DNA of 41,253 bases, taken from Paenibacillus sp. LHD-117. Its GTDB lineage: Bacteria > Bacillota > Bacilli > Paenibacillales > Paenibacillaceae. Location of the stretch: contig NZ_JAVFVT010000054.1 in assembly GCF_030929555.1 (NCBI RefSeq), positions 1 to 41,253 of the forward strand, in the 5' to 3' direction. The notes below the pieces were generated by a model. It was not told the DNA's origin and did no database searches. It was given only the letters and a program-made list of their open reading frames with translations. This document shows positions 1 through 7,718 of the stretch, piece by piece; positions within the stretch are counted from its first letter, which is position 1, and each line of letters opens with the position of its first letter. The position numbers and the translations under genes are program-made.

Positions 1-23
1 TTAGGATCATTCGTGCGAAGCAT
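1..23 (-). CDS. Possible transposase, first 7 codons only (runs off the left edge)
   Basis: An ATG on the minus strand opens a frame reading M-L-R-T-N-D-P before the window ends. A TATAAT-like hexamer lies about 40 bp upstream on the same strand (67-62). Beyond it, at about 119-95, is a sequence reading CAGGCTGTTGAGAAATTC on the minus strand, which looks like a terminal inverted repeat of an insertion sequence. An IS1182-type transposase is my best guess, from the general look of such starts. Seven codons cannot prove the family, and it could be another gene. Confidence 0.3.
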
Positions 24-94
24 AAAAACACCGCGCTTTCTATGGAATGGTTTCTACCCTCATTATACCATATTAACGCGGTGATTTATTGAAG

Positions 95-119
95 TTTTTG
101 AATTTCTCAACAGCCTGAC
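95..119 (-). mobile_element. Possible insertion-sequence end (left edge)
   Basis: The minus strand reads CAGGCTGTTGAGAAATTC, followed by AT-rich DNA, a TATAAT hexamer and a start codon. This is the order expected at the 5' end of an insertion sequence. The other end is outside the window, so neither the inverted repeat nor a target duplication can be checked. Confidence 0.3.
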
Positions 120-180
120 AGATTGCATCATTTATTAAACGCAGGTCCGCGAAACGTACCTGCAGCGCGGAACGCGCACC

Positions 181-209
181 CGCCAGCGCCTACTGGCGTA
201 TCTTTTTTT
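181..209 (+). terminator. Intrinsic terminator-like hairpin
   Basis: CGCCAG (181-186) pairs with CTGGCG (193-198) over a 6-nt loop and is followed by TATCTTTTTTT. No complete gene precedes it in the window, so what it terminates is unknown. It may insulate the histidine kinase gene from transcription coming out of the left-edge element. Confidence 0.45.
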
Positions 210-291
210 GCATGGGAAAAACCTTGGAATCAACTTCCAATTGTTGGTCGAAAATGGAATTAAAAATTGATGAATCTACCATGGCTGAATA

Positions 292-300
292 TGCTATATT
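292..300 (+). promoter_or_regulatory. Candidate extended -10 promoter for the histidine kinase
   Basis: The sequence TG-C-TATATT is an extended -10 element about 55 bp before the kinase ATG. No good -35 hexamer sits 16-18 bp upstream. The call rests on the extended -10 alone. Confidence 0.3.
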
Positions 301-353
301 AGTCTCAACGACAAGAAAACGGAGATTAACGTTTAGTCGAAGGGGAGTCAACC

Positions 354-1616
354 ATGCTGCTCTTTTTCAAAGAATTTTTATTTAACATTGTCATTATTTC
401 GTCTCCGTTTGTCATGTACCCCTATTTGCATCGGTTCAGGGAAAAGGTTGCTTTGTATCGCGCGTTTCTGCTCCTGCTATGCTCAATGGCGATTATGGCG
501 ACGATGAGCTTCCCTGTCAATCTAAACGGGCTTAACTATGATTTCCGTTCCGTTCCGCTGGTCATCGGATCGTTGTACGGCGGATGGGCCGTGGCTCTGG
601 TCTTGTACGGGACCGTCATCATCGGCAGGTATATAACCGGCATGCCCGAGGTACTGCTGTACGTTTTTGCGATTATGCCGACTTATGTCATCACGTGGTT
701 CGCGATCAAATATTTCGAGGTTTCATCGTTGCTCGGCCGAATGATTATCGCCGTTCTGGCCTGCGCGCTAATCAAGCTGATTACGTTCACGTTATTCTTG
801 GCAAGCTTGGACGAGCTTCAAAAGTTTGCGATCAAGCCGCTGGAGACGATCGTCACTTATTTGCTCCAAAGCCTGATCGTCGCGATCGGCGTCTATCTGA
901 TCGAATTTTTAAGAAGGTACAATCGCATCCAGGATGAAGTCGTGAAGACGGAGAAGATGAAGCTCGTCAGCGAGATCGCGGCGTCCGTCGCCCACGAGAT
1001 TCGCAATCCGCTAACCGCTGTAAGGGGATTCATCCACCTGCTCGGCACGACGGAGCTTACGGCGGAGAAGAAGGAGCAGTACAAAGGTATCTGTTTTGCG
1101 GAGCTCGACCGCGCGGAGCATATTATTTCGGACTACTTGTCGCTCGCTAGAACCGACCCGGATCACGTCGAGGAGATCAATCTGAACGCGGAGCTCGGCT
1201 ATATGTCCAACTTGCTGCTCAATTACGCGAATTTCAACAATATCCAGCTGAACGTTGCGTTCGACGAAGAGCGCAGGCTGGTCACGATGGGGGACAAACA
1301 TAAGTTCAGGCAGGCGCTGCTCAATATCGGGAAAAACGCGATCGAAGCGATGCCGGACGGCGGCGAGCTTGCGCTGGCAAGCGAGAAGCAGGGGGACGCG
1401 GTCGTCATCCGGATCTCGGATACGGGAGTAGGCATGACGGCCGAGCAGGTCAAGCGTCTCGGCACGCCTTACTACTCCACGAAGGATAAGGGTACGGGGT
1501 TAGGCACGATGGTATCGTTTAATATCATTAAAAAAATGGGCGGCACGATTCACATACATAGCGAGCTAAACAAAGGGACGACATTTACGATTCGGTTCTC
1601 TAGCAATTCGACGTAA
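354..1616 (+). CDS. Membrane sensor histidine kinase (5TM sensor, sporulation-kinase type)
   Basis: This is a membrane-bound sensor kinase that autophosphorylates on histidine and passes phosphate to a response regulator or phosphorelay protein. Residues 1-190 hold five to six hydrophobic segments resembling the 5TM-5TMR_LYT sensor found in Bacillus KinB-like kinases. The H-box HEIRNPLT puts the phospho-acceptor at H214. The N-box lies at about 324-332 (N-IGKNAIEAM), G1 DTGVGM at 356-361, the F-box PYYSTK at 372-377 and G2 GTGLGT at 380-385, so the catalytic domain is intact. The ATG follows AAGGGGAG at good spacing. No response regulator is adjacent, which fits an orphan kinase feeding the Spo0 phosphorelay. 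That role is inferred. The signal sensed is unknown. Confidence 0.88.
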   Translation: MLLFFKEFLFNIVIISSPFVMYPYLHRFREKVALYRAFLLLLCSMAIMATMSFPVNLNGLNYDFRSVPLVIGSLYGGWAVALVLYGTVIIGRYITGMPEVLLYVFAIMPTYVITWFAIKYFEVSSLLGRMIIAVLACALIKLITFTLFLASLDELQKFAIKPLETIVTYLLQSLIVAIGVYLIEFLRRYNRIQDEVVKTEKMKLVSEIAASVAHEIRNPLTAVRGFIHLLGTTELTAEKKEQYKGICFAELDRAEHIISDYLSLARTDPDHVEEINLNAELGYMSNLLLNYANFNNIQLNVAFDEERRLVTMGDKHKFRQALLNIGKNAIEAMPDGGELALASEKQGDAVVIRISDTGVGMTAEQVKRLGTPYYSTKDKGTGLGTMVSFNIIKKMGGTIHIHSELNKGTTFTIRFSSNST

Positions 1617-1638
1617 AATGACATTTTCGTAAAAACTA

Positions 1639-1667
1639 TTGACGACTCTATTTAAATCCGATAGGAT
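1639..1667 (+). promoter_or_regulatory. SigA-type promoter of the sugar ABC transporter operon
   Basis: TTGACG (1639-1644) and TAGGAT (1662-1667) are separated by exactly 17 bp. They lie 48 bp before the start of the binding-protein gene. No operator palindrome was recognised nearby. Confidence 0.6.
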
Positions 1668-1714
1668 TACTTGTATTAAAGAGATTCTATTTGGATTTAG
1701 GGAGAGAAACGTTT

Positions 1715-2821
1715 ATGAGAAACAAGAAGCTGCAAGCATTGTTGATCCTGCTGCTTGTCATTGTTGTCGCGGCAACGGGCTGCGGAGTGGATACAGGCAA
1801 GAAAGGCGGGTCCGTGCAGGACGTCGAGAGCGTTCCGGCCTCGCTGAAGGACAAAGGCGAAATCAATATTAAAGTCATCCGCAAAATCGGCGGGGACGAT
1901 CACACGGCCCAATTTTTGGCCGGTGCGAAGCAAGAAGGCGAAGCGCTGGGCTTCAACGTGGACACGTTCTCCGCGGACGGCGACACGGCGAAGTTCCTGG
2001 ATGCGATCGACCAAGCGGCCGAAGGTGACGTGGACGCGGTTATTTTGTCGCACGGCGACGATCCCGCAACCGTCGAAGCGGCGCAGAAGCTGAGAGACAA
2101 AGGCATCGAAGTTGTGGCATTCGACTCCACCGGCGATCTGTCAGCGGTTGAAGGCGTAACGCTGACGGCGCAGAAGGACGAAGCGCTTGCGCAGTATGCG
2201 CTCGACCAGCTGGTCCAAGAGCAAGGACCGGACGCGAACATCGTATACTTATGGGTAGACGGCTTCCCGCCGATGGTTCGCCGCAACGCGGTTTACGAAG
2301 AAGTGCTGGGGAACAATCCCGGCATCAAAGAAGTGGAACGGTTCGGCGTAGCGAACGAGAACACGTCCGTCGAAACACAGAACGCGGTGGCGGCGATGTT
2401 GTCCAAGTATCCGAAGGGCGAGCTGGACGCGATCTTCGCGACATGGGACGCGTTCGCGATCGGCGCGGCGCGCGCGCTGATCGAGGCGGGACGCACCGAA
2501 GTGAAGATTTACGGGATCGACGTATCGAACGCCGACCTGCAAGTGATGCAAGAGAAAGATAGCCCATGGGCGGCAACTGCGGCCGTCGATCCGAAGCTGA
2601 TCGGCGCGGTGACGGTTCGTCTCGCGGCGAAGAAGCTTGCAGGCGAAGAGACGCCGGCTACGTACGATCTGGATGCGGCGCTTATTACGCAGGAGTCGCT
2701 GGGCAAGTCCGACAAAGCCGTCAACATGCAGACGCTGGCCGACATCATTCCGGGCTGGGGCACGTCGGATGCTTTCGAAGAAGCTTGGATGAAGGACCTC
2801 AAGGCGGCGAACGGCAAATAA
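1715..2821 (+). CDS. Sugar ABC transporter substrate-binding lipoprotein (CUT2/RbsB-like)
   Basis: This is the extracytoplasmic binding protein of a ribose/galactose-type ABC importer. The ATG at 1715 follows GGGAGAG. A TTG 24 bp upstream in frame lacks a ribosome-binding site and was not used. The N-terminus MRNKKLQALL starts a lipoprotein signal peptide ending in the lipobox A-T-G-C, with lipidated Cys23. The 368-aa length fits the Peripla_BP_4 fold. The first lobe carries the features GAKQEGEALG, FLDAIDQAA and VVAFDSTGD, and the second lobe carries YGIDVSNADLQVM. The ATPase and permease genes follow in the same operon. The sugar cannot be named from sequence alone; ribose, xylose, galactose and similar sugars are all possible. 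Confidence 0.88.
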   Translation: MRNKKLQALLILLLVIVVAATGCGVDTGKKGGSVQDVESVPASLKDKGEINIKVIRKIGGDDHTAQFLAGAKQEGEALGFNVDTFSADGDTAKFLDAIDQAAEGDVDAVILSHGDDPATVEAAQKLRDKGIEVVAFDSTGDLSAVEGVTLTAQKDEALAQYALDQLVQEQGPDANIVYLWVDGFPPMVRRNAVYEEVLGNNPGIKEVERFGVANENTSVETQNAVAAMLSKYPKGELDAIFATWDAFAIGAARALIEAGRTEVKIYGIDVSNADLQVMQEKDSPWAATAAVDPKLIGAVTVRLAAKKLAGEETPATYDLDAALITQESLGKSDKAVNMQTLADIIPGWGTSDAFEEAWMKDLKAANGK

Positions 2822-2860
2822 TCGGCTGATTCTATGATATACTCATAGCATTGAAATTCG

Positions 2861-2887
2861 GCGCTCTTATCCGTTGGATAAGGGCGC
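2861..2887 (+). promoter_or_regulatory. Intercistronic stem-loop between binding-protein and ATPase genes
   Basis: A 12-bp stem (2861-2872 with 2876-2887, one G-U pair) closes a GTT triloop. It is not followed by a T-run, so it reads as an RNA processing or 3'-stabilising hairpin rather than a full terminator. Such hairpins are known after binding-protein genes in ABC operons, where they keep binding protein in excess over membrane parts. The stem would also bury a possible TTG start at 2874, which supports the GTG start at 2919 for the next gene. Confidence 0.6.
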
Positions 2888-2918
2888 TCTATCCTGTTCG
2901 GAGAGGAAGGTGCGCCCC

Positions 2919-4445
2919 GTGGCGAATAAGCAAGCAGGCCGGCTGGAGATGAAGGGGATCTCGATCTCCTTCCCGGGCGTCAACGCGCTCTCGAACGTGG
3001 ATTTTACCGCGGGCGCGGGCAGGGCGCATGCCTTGATCGGAGCGAATGGCGCCGGCAAATCCACGCTTATGAAGGTATTGTCCGGCGCGTACGACCATTA
3101 TACGGGCGAGATTCGGATTGACGGAACGGGGGCAAATATTCGCAGCCCGAAGGACGCGAAGGATTACGGCATCCAGATCGTTTACCAGGAAGTCGATACG
3201 GCTCTCATCCCGAATCTGAGCGTCGGCGAGAATATTATGTTGGAGCAGACCGTACACGGCATGAAGGGCAAGCACTTGATTCGCTGGAAGGAGCTTCATG
3301 CCGCCGCCCAAGCGGTCATGGACCGGCTGAACGTAAGCATTCCGACCCGCAAGCTGGTGCAGGAGCTGACGCTCGCGGAGAAGCAGATGGTGCTGATCGC
3401 CCGTTCGGTTTCCATGCAGTGCCGTTATCTGGTACTGGACGAGCCTACGGCTCCGCTTAGCAGCAGCGAGACGGAAGGTCTGTTCCGGCTCATTCGACTG
3501 CTGAAGTCGGAAGGGGTAGGCATTATATTTATCTCTCACCGGCTTCCGGAGCTCTACGAGATTTGCGACGACATCACGATCATGCGCGACGGGAGGCTGG
3601 TCGTCCGCGACGAAATCGCGAACCTGTCCCAGGAGCAAGTGGTGGAGCATATGCTCGGCGCGAAGCTGGAAGGGCAGTTCCCGAGCCGGGTTCGGAATGT
3701 CGGGGAGGTGCTGTTCGAAGCGATCGGCATTCAAGATGAAGGCAAGGTGGAGGACGTATCGATCCAAGTACGCCGCGGCGAGATCGTCGGCATCGCCGGG
3801 CTGGTCGGCGCCGGCAAGACGGAGCTGTGCCGGGCGCTCTTCGGCGCTTCCGAGTCGGCTCGAGGGGAGCTGCGGCTTGGCGGAGAGAAGATCGCGATGA
3901 ACGATCCGCATCAAGCGGTCCGGAACGGCCTTGCGCTCGTTCCGGAGGAGCGGCGCAGGGAAGGCGTATTCGTCGATGAATCGGTAGGCGTCAATCTGAC
4001 GGCCACAAGCTTGTCGCGGTACGTTAGGAAAGGAATCGGCTCGTGGCTTAGCGCGTCGAGGGAGAAGGAAGCCGCGGAAGGTATTATTCGAAGTCTCGGC
4101 GTCAAAACGCCGAATGCGGCGGCCAAGGTGCGGAACCTGTCCGGCGGCAATCAACAGAAGATCGCGATCGGCAAGTGGCTGCTGATGGATGCGGAGGTCT
4201 ATCTGTTCGACGAACCGACCAAAGGCGTGGACGTCGGCGCGAAACGAGACATTTACGAATTGGTGGCCGAGCTTGCGGCTAGAGGCAAGTGCATCCTGTA
4301 CGCCTCGAGCGAGCTGTCCGAGATCATGGGCATCACCGACCGGATGTACGTCATGTACGACGGCGCGATCATGAAGGAGCTGCGGACAAGCGATACGAAC
4401 GAAGAAGAAATCATGCTGTACAGCACGGGAGGTCAACGAACATGA
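2919..4445 (+). CDS. Sugar ABC transporter ATP-binding protein (RbsA/MglA type, two ABC domains)
   Basis: This is the cytoplasmic ATPase of the sugar importer, a single chain with two ABC halves. The first half has Walker A GANGAGKST at 41-49, a degenerate signature LTLAEKQ at 150-156, Walker B LVLDEP at 171-176 and a switch His near 207. The second half has GLVGAGKT at 294-301, LSGGNQQ at 407-413 and YLFDEP at 428-433. This asymmetry is normal for the RbsA/MglA family. The GTG start at 2919 follows GAGAGGAAGG with 8-nt spacing, giving 508 aa, close to the usual ~500. Its stop overlaps the permease start as ATGA, so the two are translationally coupled. Confidence 0.92.
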   Translation: MANKQAGRLEMKGISISFPGVNALSNVDFTAGAGRAHALIGANGAGKSTLMKVLSGAYDHYTGEIRIDGTGANIRSPKDAKDYGIQIVYQEVDTALIPNLSVGENIMLEQTVHGMKGKHLIRWKELHAAAQAVMDRLNVSIPTRKLVQELTLAEKQMVLIARSVSMQCRYLVLDEPTAPLSSSETEGLFRLIRLLKSEGVGIIFISHRLPELYEICDDITIMRDGRLVVRDEIANLSQEQVVEHMLGAKLEGQFPSRVRNVGEVLFEAIGIQDEGKVEDVSIQVRRGEIVGIAGLVGAGKTELCRALFGASESARGELRLGGEKIAMNDPHQAVRNGLALVPEERRREGVFVDESVGVNLTATSLSRYVRKGIGSWLSASREKEAAEGIIRSLGVKTPNAAAKVRNLSGGNQQKIAIGKWLLMDAEVYLFDEPTKGVDVGAKRDIYELVAELAARGKCILYASSELSEIMGITDRMYVMYDGAIMKELRTSDTNEEEIMLYSTGGQRT

Positions 4446-5428
4446 ACGCGGCGGGAACGAAGCGGGGGGCGGGCAGCGCCTTCGAGGTTCTTTATAAATA
4501 CGGAACGTTAATCACGATCTTGCTGCTTATCGTGGTATTCGGGACGATGACGGACAACTTCTTGAACTATACAAACATCATAAATATTTTGCGTTCGATC
4601 TCGATCGTGACGATTATCGCGACGGGGCTCACGGTATCGCTCGCGGTAGGCGGCTTCGATCTGTCCGTCGGCTCGACGGCGTCGCTCGCGAACGCGCTTG
4701 TCATCTCGATTTTCGTGTGGCATGGCGGCCAGATCGGCGTCAGCTTGATCGTCACGATTATTTTCTGCCTGCTCGTCGGGCTCGTGAACGCGTTCCTGGT
4801 CATTAATTTCAAAATCCAAGACATGCTGATGACGCTGGCGACCATGTTCGTCTTCCAAGGGATTGCGCTGACGTACACGCGCGGCGCCACCGTCTCGGAG
4901 AACATGATTCTGCCGAGCGGCGATTATGCCACGGGCGAAATTCCGGCCGTATTCGGCCAGCTCGGCAAAGTACCATGGATCATTGTCGTCATGCTGCTTG
5001 TCGTCCTTGCGGTGCATCTGTTCTTGACGTACACGAAGCATGGACGTTACATGTACATGATCGGAGGCAATCCGGAAGCGGCGAAGCTGTCGGGTATCGC
5101 GGTCAGCAAGTACCGGCTGGCGGCTTATCTGATCTCGGCGCTGTTCGCGGGCATCGGCGGGATCATCCTCGGCGCGCGAGTTATGACCGCGGAAGTGAAC
5201 TCCGGCGCTCCCTATCTCATGGATGCAGTAGCCGCCGCGTTCATCGGCTATTCCGTCCTCGGCGCGGGCAAGCCGAACGCGTTCGGCACATTCGTCGGCG
5301 CGGTGCTCATCGGTATCTTGTCCAACGGGCTCATCATGTTGTCCGTGCCGTATTACGCAATGGATATCGTGAAGGGTTCGGTGCTCGCGCTGGCTCTCGC
5401 GATTACGTATTATAAGCGGAAACATTAA
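4442..5428 (+). CDS. Sugar ABC transporter permease (RbsC-like)
   Basis: This is the membrane channel subunit of the CUT2 sugar importer. The 328-aa protein is strongly hydrophobic with eight to ten membrane segments. It shows the BPD_transp_2 family landmarks LAVGGFDLSVGST in the first third and GGNPEAAKLSGI in the cytoplasmic coupling region. The ATG at 4442 is chosen because it follows GGGAGG and overlaps the ATPase stop codon by four bases. A bidirectional terminator ends the operon 14 bp downstream. Confidence 0.92.
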   Translation: MNAAGTKRGAGSAFEVLYKYGTLITILLLIVVFGTMTDNFLNYTNIINILRSISIVTIIATGLTVSLAVGGFDLSVGSTASLANALVISIFVWHGGQIGVSLIVTIIFCLLVGLVNAFLVINFKIQDMLMTLATMFVFQGIALTYTRGATVSENMILPSGDYATGEIPAVFGQLGKVPWIIVVMLLVVLAVHLFLTYTKHGRYMYMIGGNPEAAKLSGIAVSKYRLAAYLISALFAGIGGIILGARVMTAEVNSGAPYLMDAVAAAFIGYSVLGAGKPNAFGTFVGAVLIGILSNGLIMLSVPYYAMDIVKGSVLALALAITYYKRKH

Positions 5429-5441
5429 CGCCGCAAACCAA

Positions 5442-5480
5442 AAAACTCCGGAAGGTCCGCGTAGGACTTTTCGGAGTTTT
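5442..5480 (+). terminator. Bidirectional terminator between the permease gene and hflX
   Basis: A 17-bp stem with two G-U pairs (5442-5458 with 5464-5480) and a 5-nt loop has AAAA/TTTT at its base. Transcripts from either side end in a U-run, which suits two converging genes. Confidence 0.8.
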
Positions 5481-5489
5481 CAGCTTTTA

Positions 5490-6776
5490 TCAGCTCTCGG
5501 CTTCCATCTCGACAAAATCGTTTTTGAACCGTTCGTAGTCGGCGAGGCTGCATTCGATCATCATGCGGGTGCCTTCGGCCTCGTAGCTGGTCGACATAAC
5601 ATGGGCATGTTCGTTGAAGTAGGAGACGAGACGGCCTTGGTTGAACGGGATCAGAATATCTTTCTTGACGTAGTTCCCGAAAATATGGGCGCGAACGACT
5701 TCCACAAGCTCGGCTAATCCTTGGCCTTCCTTGACCGACATATAGACCGAATTGCCCGATTTGACGGGATACGGATGATCGGTCAGGTCGCATTTGTTAT
5801 AGGCGTAGATTGTCGGAATGCCATCGGCGCCTAACTCGCCGAGCGTCTCGTTCGTGACGGCGACCAATTGCTCGTAATCTTCATGGGCGTAGTCGACGAC
5901 ATGAATGAGCAGGTCGGCTTCCGTTACTTCCTCCAGCGTGGACCGGAACGCCTTGATCAAGTGGTGGGGCAGCTGGCTGACGAAACCGACGGTATCCGTC
6001 AACAGGAACGACTTGTTGTCCGGCAGATCGATGCTGCGCACCGACGTTTCGAGCGTGGCGAACAGCATATCCTTCGCGAATACCTGCTTCGTCGTCTCGG
6101 GGTCGTACGTCTCGAGCATTGCGTTCATGAGGCTGGACTTGCCGGTATTCGTGTATCCGACCAAACAGACGACGGGCATCTCGTTTTTCTTGCGTTTCTT
6201 CCGCTGGATCTGGCGCGTGGCTACCAGCTTCTCAAGCTCGGCTTGCAAAGCGGTAATCCGCTCCTCGATTCTCCGGCGGTCCAGCTCCAGCTTCGTCTCG
6301 CCCGCGCCTCTGTTCTTCAGGCCGGAGCCTCCGCCTTGGCGTCCGAGCGATGCGCGAAGGCCGACGAGCCGCGGCAGCGAATATTGCAGTCGCGCCACTT
6401 CCACTTGCAGCTGAGCTTCCCGCGTTTTCGCCCGTTCGGCGAAGATGTCGAGAATGAGGATCGTGCGGTCGATGACCGTGCAATCGAGGTCGGACTCCAG
6501 ATTGCGAATTTGGGATGGGGACAGCTCGTCGTTGAAGATGACCAGCTCGCATTCATGCGCCTCCATTAAGGCGCGCAGCTCCTGGATTTTGCCCGTTCCG
6601 ATATAATGCGACGGGTTGATGCGGTCGGCCTTCTGGCTCAGCTCGTCGACCACGTCGATATAACAGGCATCCGATAAATTGCGAAGCTCCATCATGGCGT
6701 ATTCGAAGTCGGATCCGTTCTTGAGCTGAACGCCGACGATAATGGCTTTCTGTCTTGCTTGTTGAGGTTCCATCAT
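5490..6776 (-). CDS. hflX: Ribosome-associated GTPase HflX
   Basis: HflX binds the 50S subunit and splits or rescues stalled 70S ribosomes under heat or antibiotic stress. The 428-aa protein has the HflX N-terminal domain and the family glycine-rich linker SLGRQGGGSG / RGAGETKLE at about 143-165. The GTPase motifs follow: G1 GYTNTGKS at 207-214, G3 DTVGF at 261-265 and G4 NKCD at 327-330. The chosen ATG (6776) follows GGAGG at 11 nt. A longer in-frame start at 6986 would add 70 residues that look nothing like HflX and would read through the leader structures, so it was rejected. The long structured leader suggests antibiotic-inducible attenuation, as reported for Listeria hflX. Confidence 0.93.
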   Translation of the reverse strand: MMEPQQARQKAIIVGVQLKNGSDFEYAMMELRNLSDACYIDVVDELSQKADRINPSHYIGTGKIQELRALMEAHECELVIFNDELSPSQIRNLESDLDCTVIDRTILILDIFAERAKTREAQLQVEVARLQYSLPRLVGLRASLGRQGGGSGLKNRGAGETKLELDRRRIEERITALQAELEKLVATRQIQRKKRKKNEMPVVCLVGYTNTGKSSLMNAMLETYDPETTKQVFAKDMLFATLETSVRSIDLPDNKSFLLTDTVGFVSQLPHHLIKAFRSTLEEVTEADLLIHVVDYAHEDYEQLVAVTNETLGELGADGIPTIYAYNKCDLTDHPYPVKSGNSVYMSVKEGQGLAELVEVVRAHIFGNYVKKDILIPFNQGRLVSYFNEHAHVMSTSYEAEGTRMMIECSLADYERFKNDFVEMEAES

Positions 6777-6810
6777 GGTTATATCATCCTCCGGAATAGT
6801 ATTGGGGTAC

Positions 6811-6837
6811 AAAAAAACACAGGCATGCCTGCCCGTG
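6811..6837 (-). terminator. Intrinsic terminator inside the hflX leader (candidate attenuator)
   Basis: On the minus strand, CACGGGC (6837-6831) pairs with GCCTGTG (6824-6818), with one G-U pair, around a 6-nt loop. Seven Ts follow (6817-6811). It lies only 34 nt before the hflX start codon and about 270 nt after the predicted start of transcription. It therefore cannot be the end of another gene and would stop hflX transcription unless overridden. Confidence 0.7.
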
Positions 6838-7072
6838 CCCGACGATATACAACCTGAGGAGATAGGAAGGGTTCGGTCCCTGCAGCCGGCGGCCGCACAT
6901 GGGCGAATACATCCGGAATGGATGGATTTCCGTATCGGCATGCGGCAAGCTCGCGCCGAACCCATGAAGAACGTTTCTTCATGCACCGGCTGCTGCAGCG
7001 AAATAAAGCTTCATGTGGACAGACCTATCCTGAGTCCTCTGCGTACGGGCAGAGCTTAAGCGTCGTTTGCAA

Positions 7073-7111
7073 TTAGCCGCGCAAAGACCTAACTCGGATG
7101 AAATCTATCAC
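7073..7111 (-). CDS. 12-codon leader peptide upstream of hflX
   Basis: GTG starts the peptide M-I-D-F-I-R-V-R-S-L-R-G, ending in TAA. A GGAGGG Shine-Dalgarno site (7123-7118) sits 6 nt before the GTG, better than that of most genes here. The predicted transcription start is only about 24 nt upstream. The peptide contains Arg-Val-Arg, the +X+ pattern at which macrolide- or ketolide-bound ribosomes are known to stall. A sensing role is inferred from position, ribosome-binding site and motif. There is no direct proof of translation. Confidence 0.5.
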   Translation of the reverse strand: MIDFIRVRSLRG

Positions 7112-7141
7112 ACGAAACCCTCCGTTCCTTGGAATGAGAAC

Positions 7142-7171
7142 AGTGTAGCACAATCGCGAGGGGAGGATCAA
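7142..7171 (-). promoter_or_regulatory. SigA promoter of hflX
   Basis: On the minus strand, TTGATC (7171-7166) and TACACT (7147-7142) are 18 bp apart. The -10 is preceded by TGC, making it an extended -10. It begins 13 bp after the stop codon of the upstream HxlR gene and defines the long hflX leader. Confidence 0.6.
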
Positions 7172-7183
7172 CCAACCGTTCCC

Positions 7184-7531
7184 TTATAAGCAACTATTGG
7201 GCTTCGCCGGTACTTCGTCCGGATGAATCCATTGCTCGGCCCAGTCGGTGATGTCGGCGAACAGCGGGGACAAGGCGCGGCCTTTGTCGGTCAACGAATA
7301 TTCGATGCGAACGGGCATCTCCGGGTAGACAACGCGGCGAATCAACCCTTCGGCTTCAAGCTCCTTCAGACGATCGGACAACACTTTGCCGCTTAAATTC
7401 GGCAACCCTTGTTCGATGTCGGAGAAGCGCTTGGGACCAGGCAATAAAATATAAACGATAAGCGCGACCCAACGTTTGCTGAGCAGCTCGACCGCTTTCT
7501 CGAACCTGACGCACATTCGTTTCTGTTCCAT
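7184..7531 (-). CDS. HxlR/DUF24-family transcriptional regulator (YodB/CatR-like)
   Basis: This small winged-helix regulator of the HxlR (DUF24) family has 115 aa, the usual size. The core KRWVALIVYILLPGPKRF, then LSDRLKELEAEGLI and YSLTDKG, is typical. Cys7 sits just before the first helix, where YodB, CatR and HypR carry their redox-sensing Cys, and a second Cys is Cys114 near the C-terminus. This suggests sensing of quinones, diamide or hypochlorite, by analogy only. The ATG follows GAGAGGATGAG. It is divergent from a small membrane protein gene that may be its target. Confidence 0.85.
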   Translation of the reverse strand: MEQKRMCVRFEKAVELLSKRWVALIVYILLPGPKRFSDIEQGLPNLSGKVLSDRLKELEAEGLIRRVVYPEMPVRIEYSLTDKGRALSPLFADITDWAEQWIHPDEVPAKPNSCL

Positions 7532-7556
7532 GCGGACTCATCCTCTCTTTGGTCTT

Positions 7557-7585
7557 ATTATAGTACCATAGACGTATACAGAAAA
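7557..7585 (-). promoter_or_regulatory. Candidate promoter of the HxlR regulator
   Basis: A perfect TATAAT (7562-7557 on the minus strand) lies 26 bp before the start codon. The best -35 at 17-bp spacing is a weak TTTTCT. GTATAC and GTAC half-sites between the elements could belong to an autoregulatory operator, but no clean palindrome is seen. Confidence 0.35.
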
Positions 7586-7718
7586 GGGGAATATTGCCCG
7601 CTGTCTTTGCTCCGAAAATAGGCGGAACGAAGGGGCGCCGACGAAACTTTTCCTTGACGGGAATCGTCTAATTCCATGAGGGGATGAACGAAAAACGATG
7701 ATGAAGGAGTGTGCGTCC

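Larger units (their letters stand above)
6777..7135 (-). promoter_or_regulatory. Structured 5' leader of hflX (putative translation-coupled attenuator)
   Basis: The predicted leader is about 360 nt. In 5'-3' order on the minus strand it contains a strong Shine-Dalgarno site and 12-codon ORF (7111-7073), a CTCTGC/GCAGAG hairpin right after it, a perfect 9-bp hairpin (plus-strand 6963-6971 with 6975-6983, sequence CATGAAGAA), a long-range 8-bp pairing (6869-6876 with 6956-6963), and the terminator at 6837-6811. The order uORF, alternative pairings, terminator, gene is that of ribosome-mediated attenuators of antibiotic-response genes. That it works this way here is inference. Confidence 0.55.

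Noticed and set aside
2889..4436. A 515-codon open frame opposite the sugar ATPase gene.
   Set aside because: High-GC codon use on the other strand produces long open frames. This one lacks domain features, and the plus-strand gene is unmistakable.
6777..6986. A 70-residue in-frame N-terminal extension of HflX starting at 6986.
   Set aside because: It is Cys/Gly/Arg-rich with no likeness to HflX, lacks a good ribosome-binding site, and spans the terminator hairpin. The ATG at 6776 has GGAGG and matches the family start.
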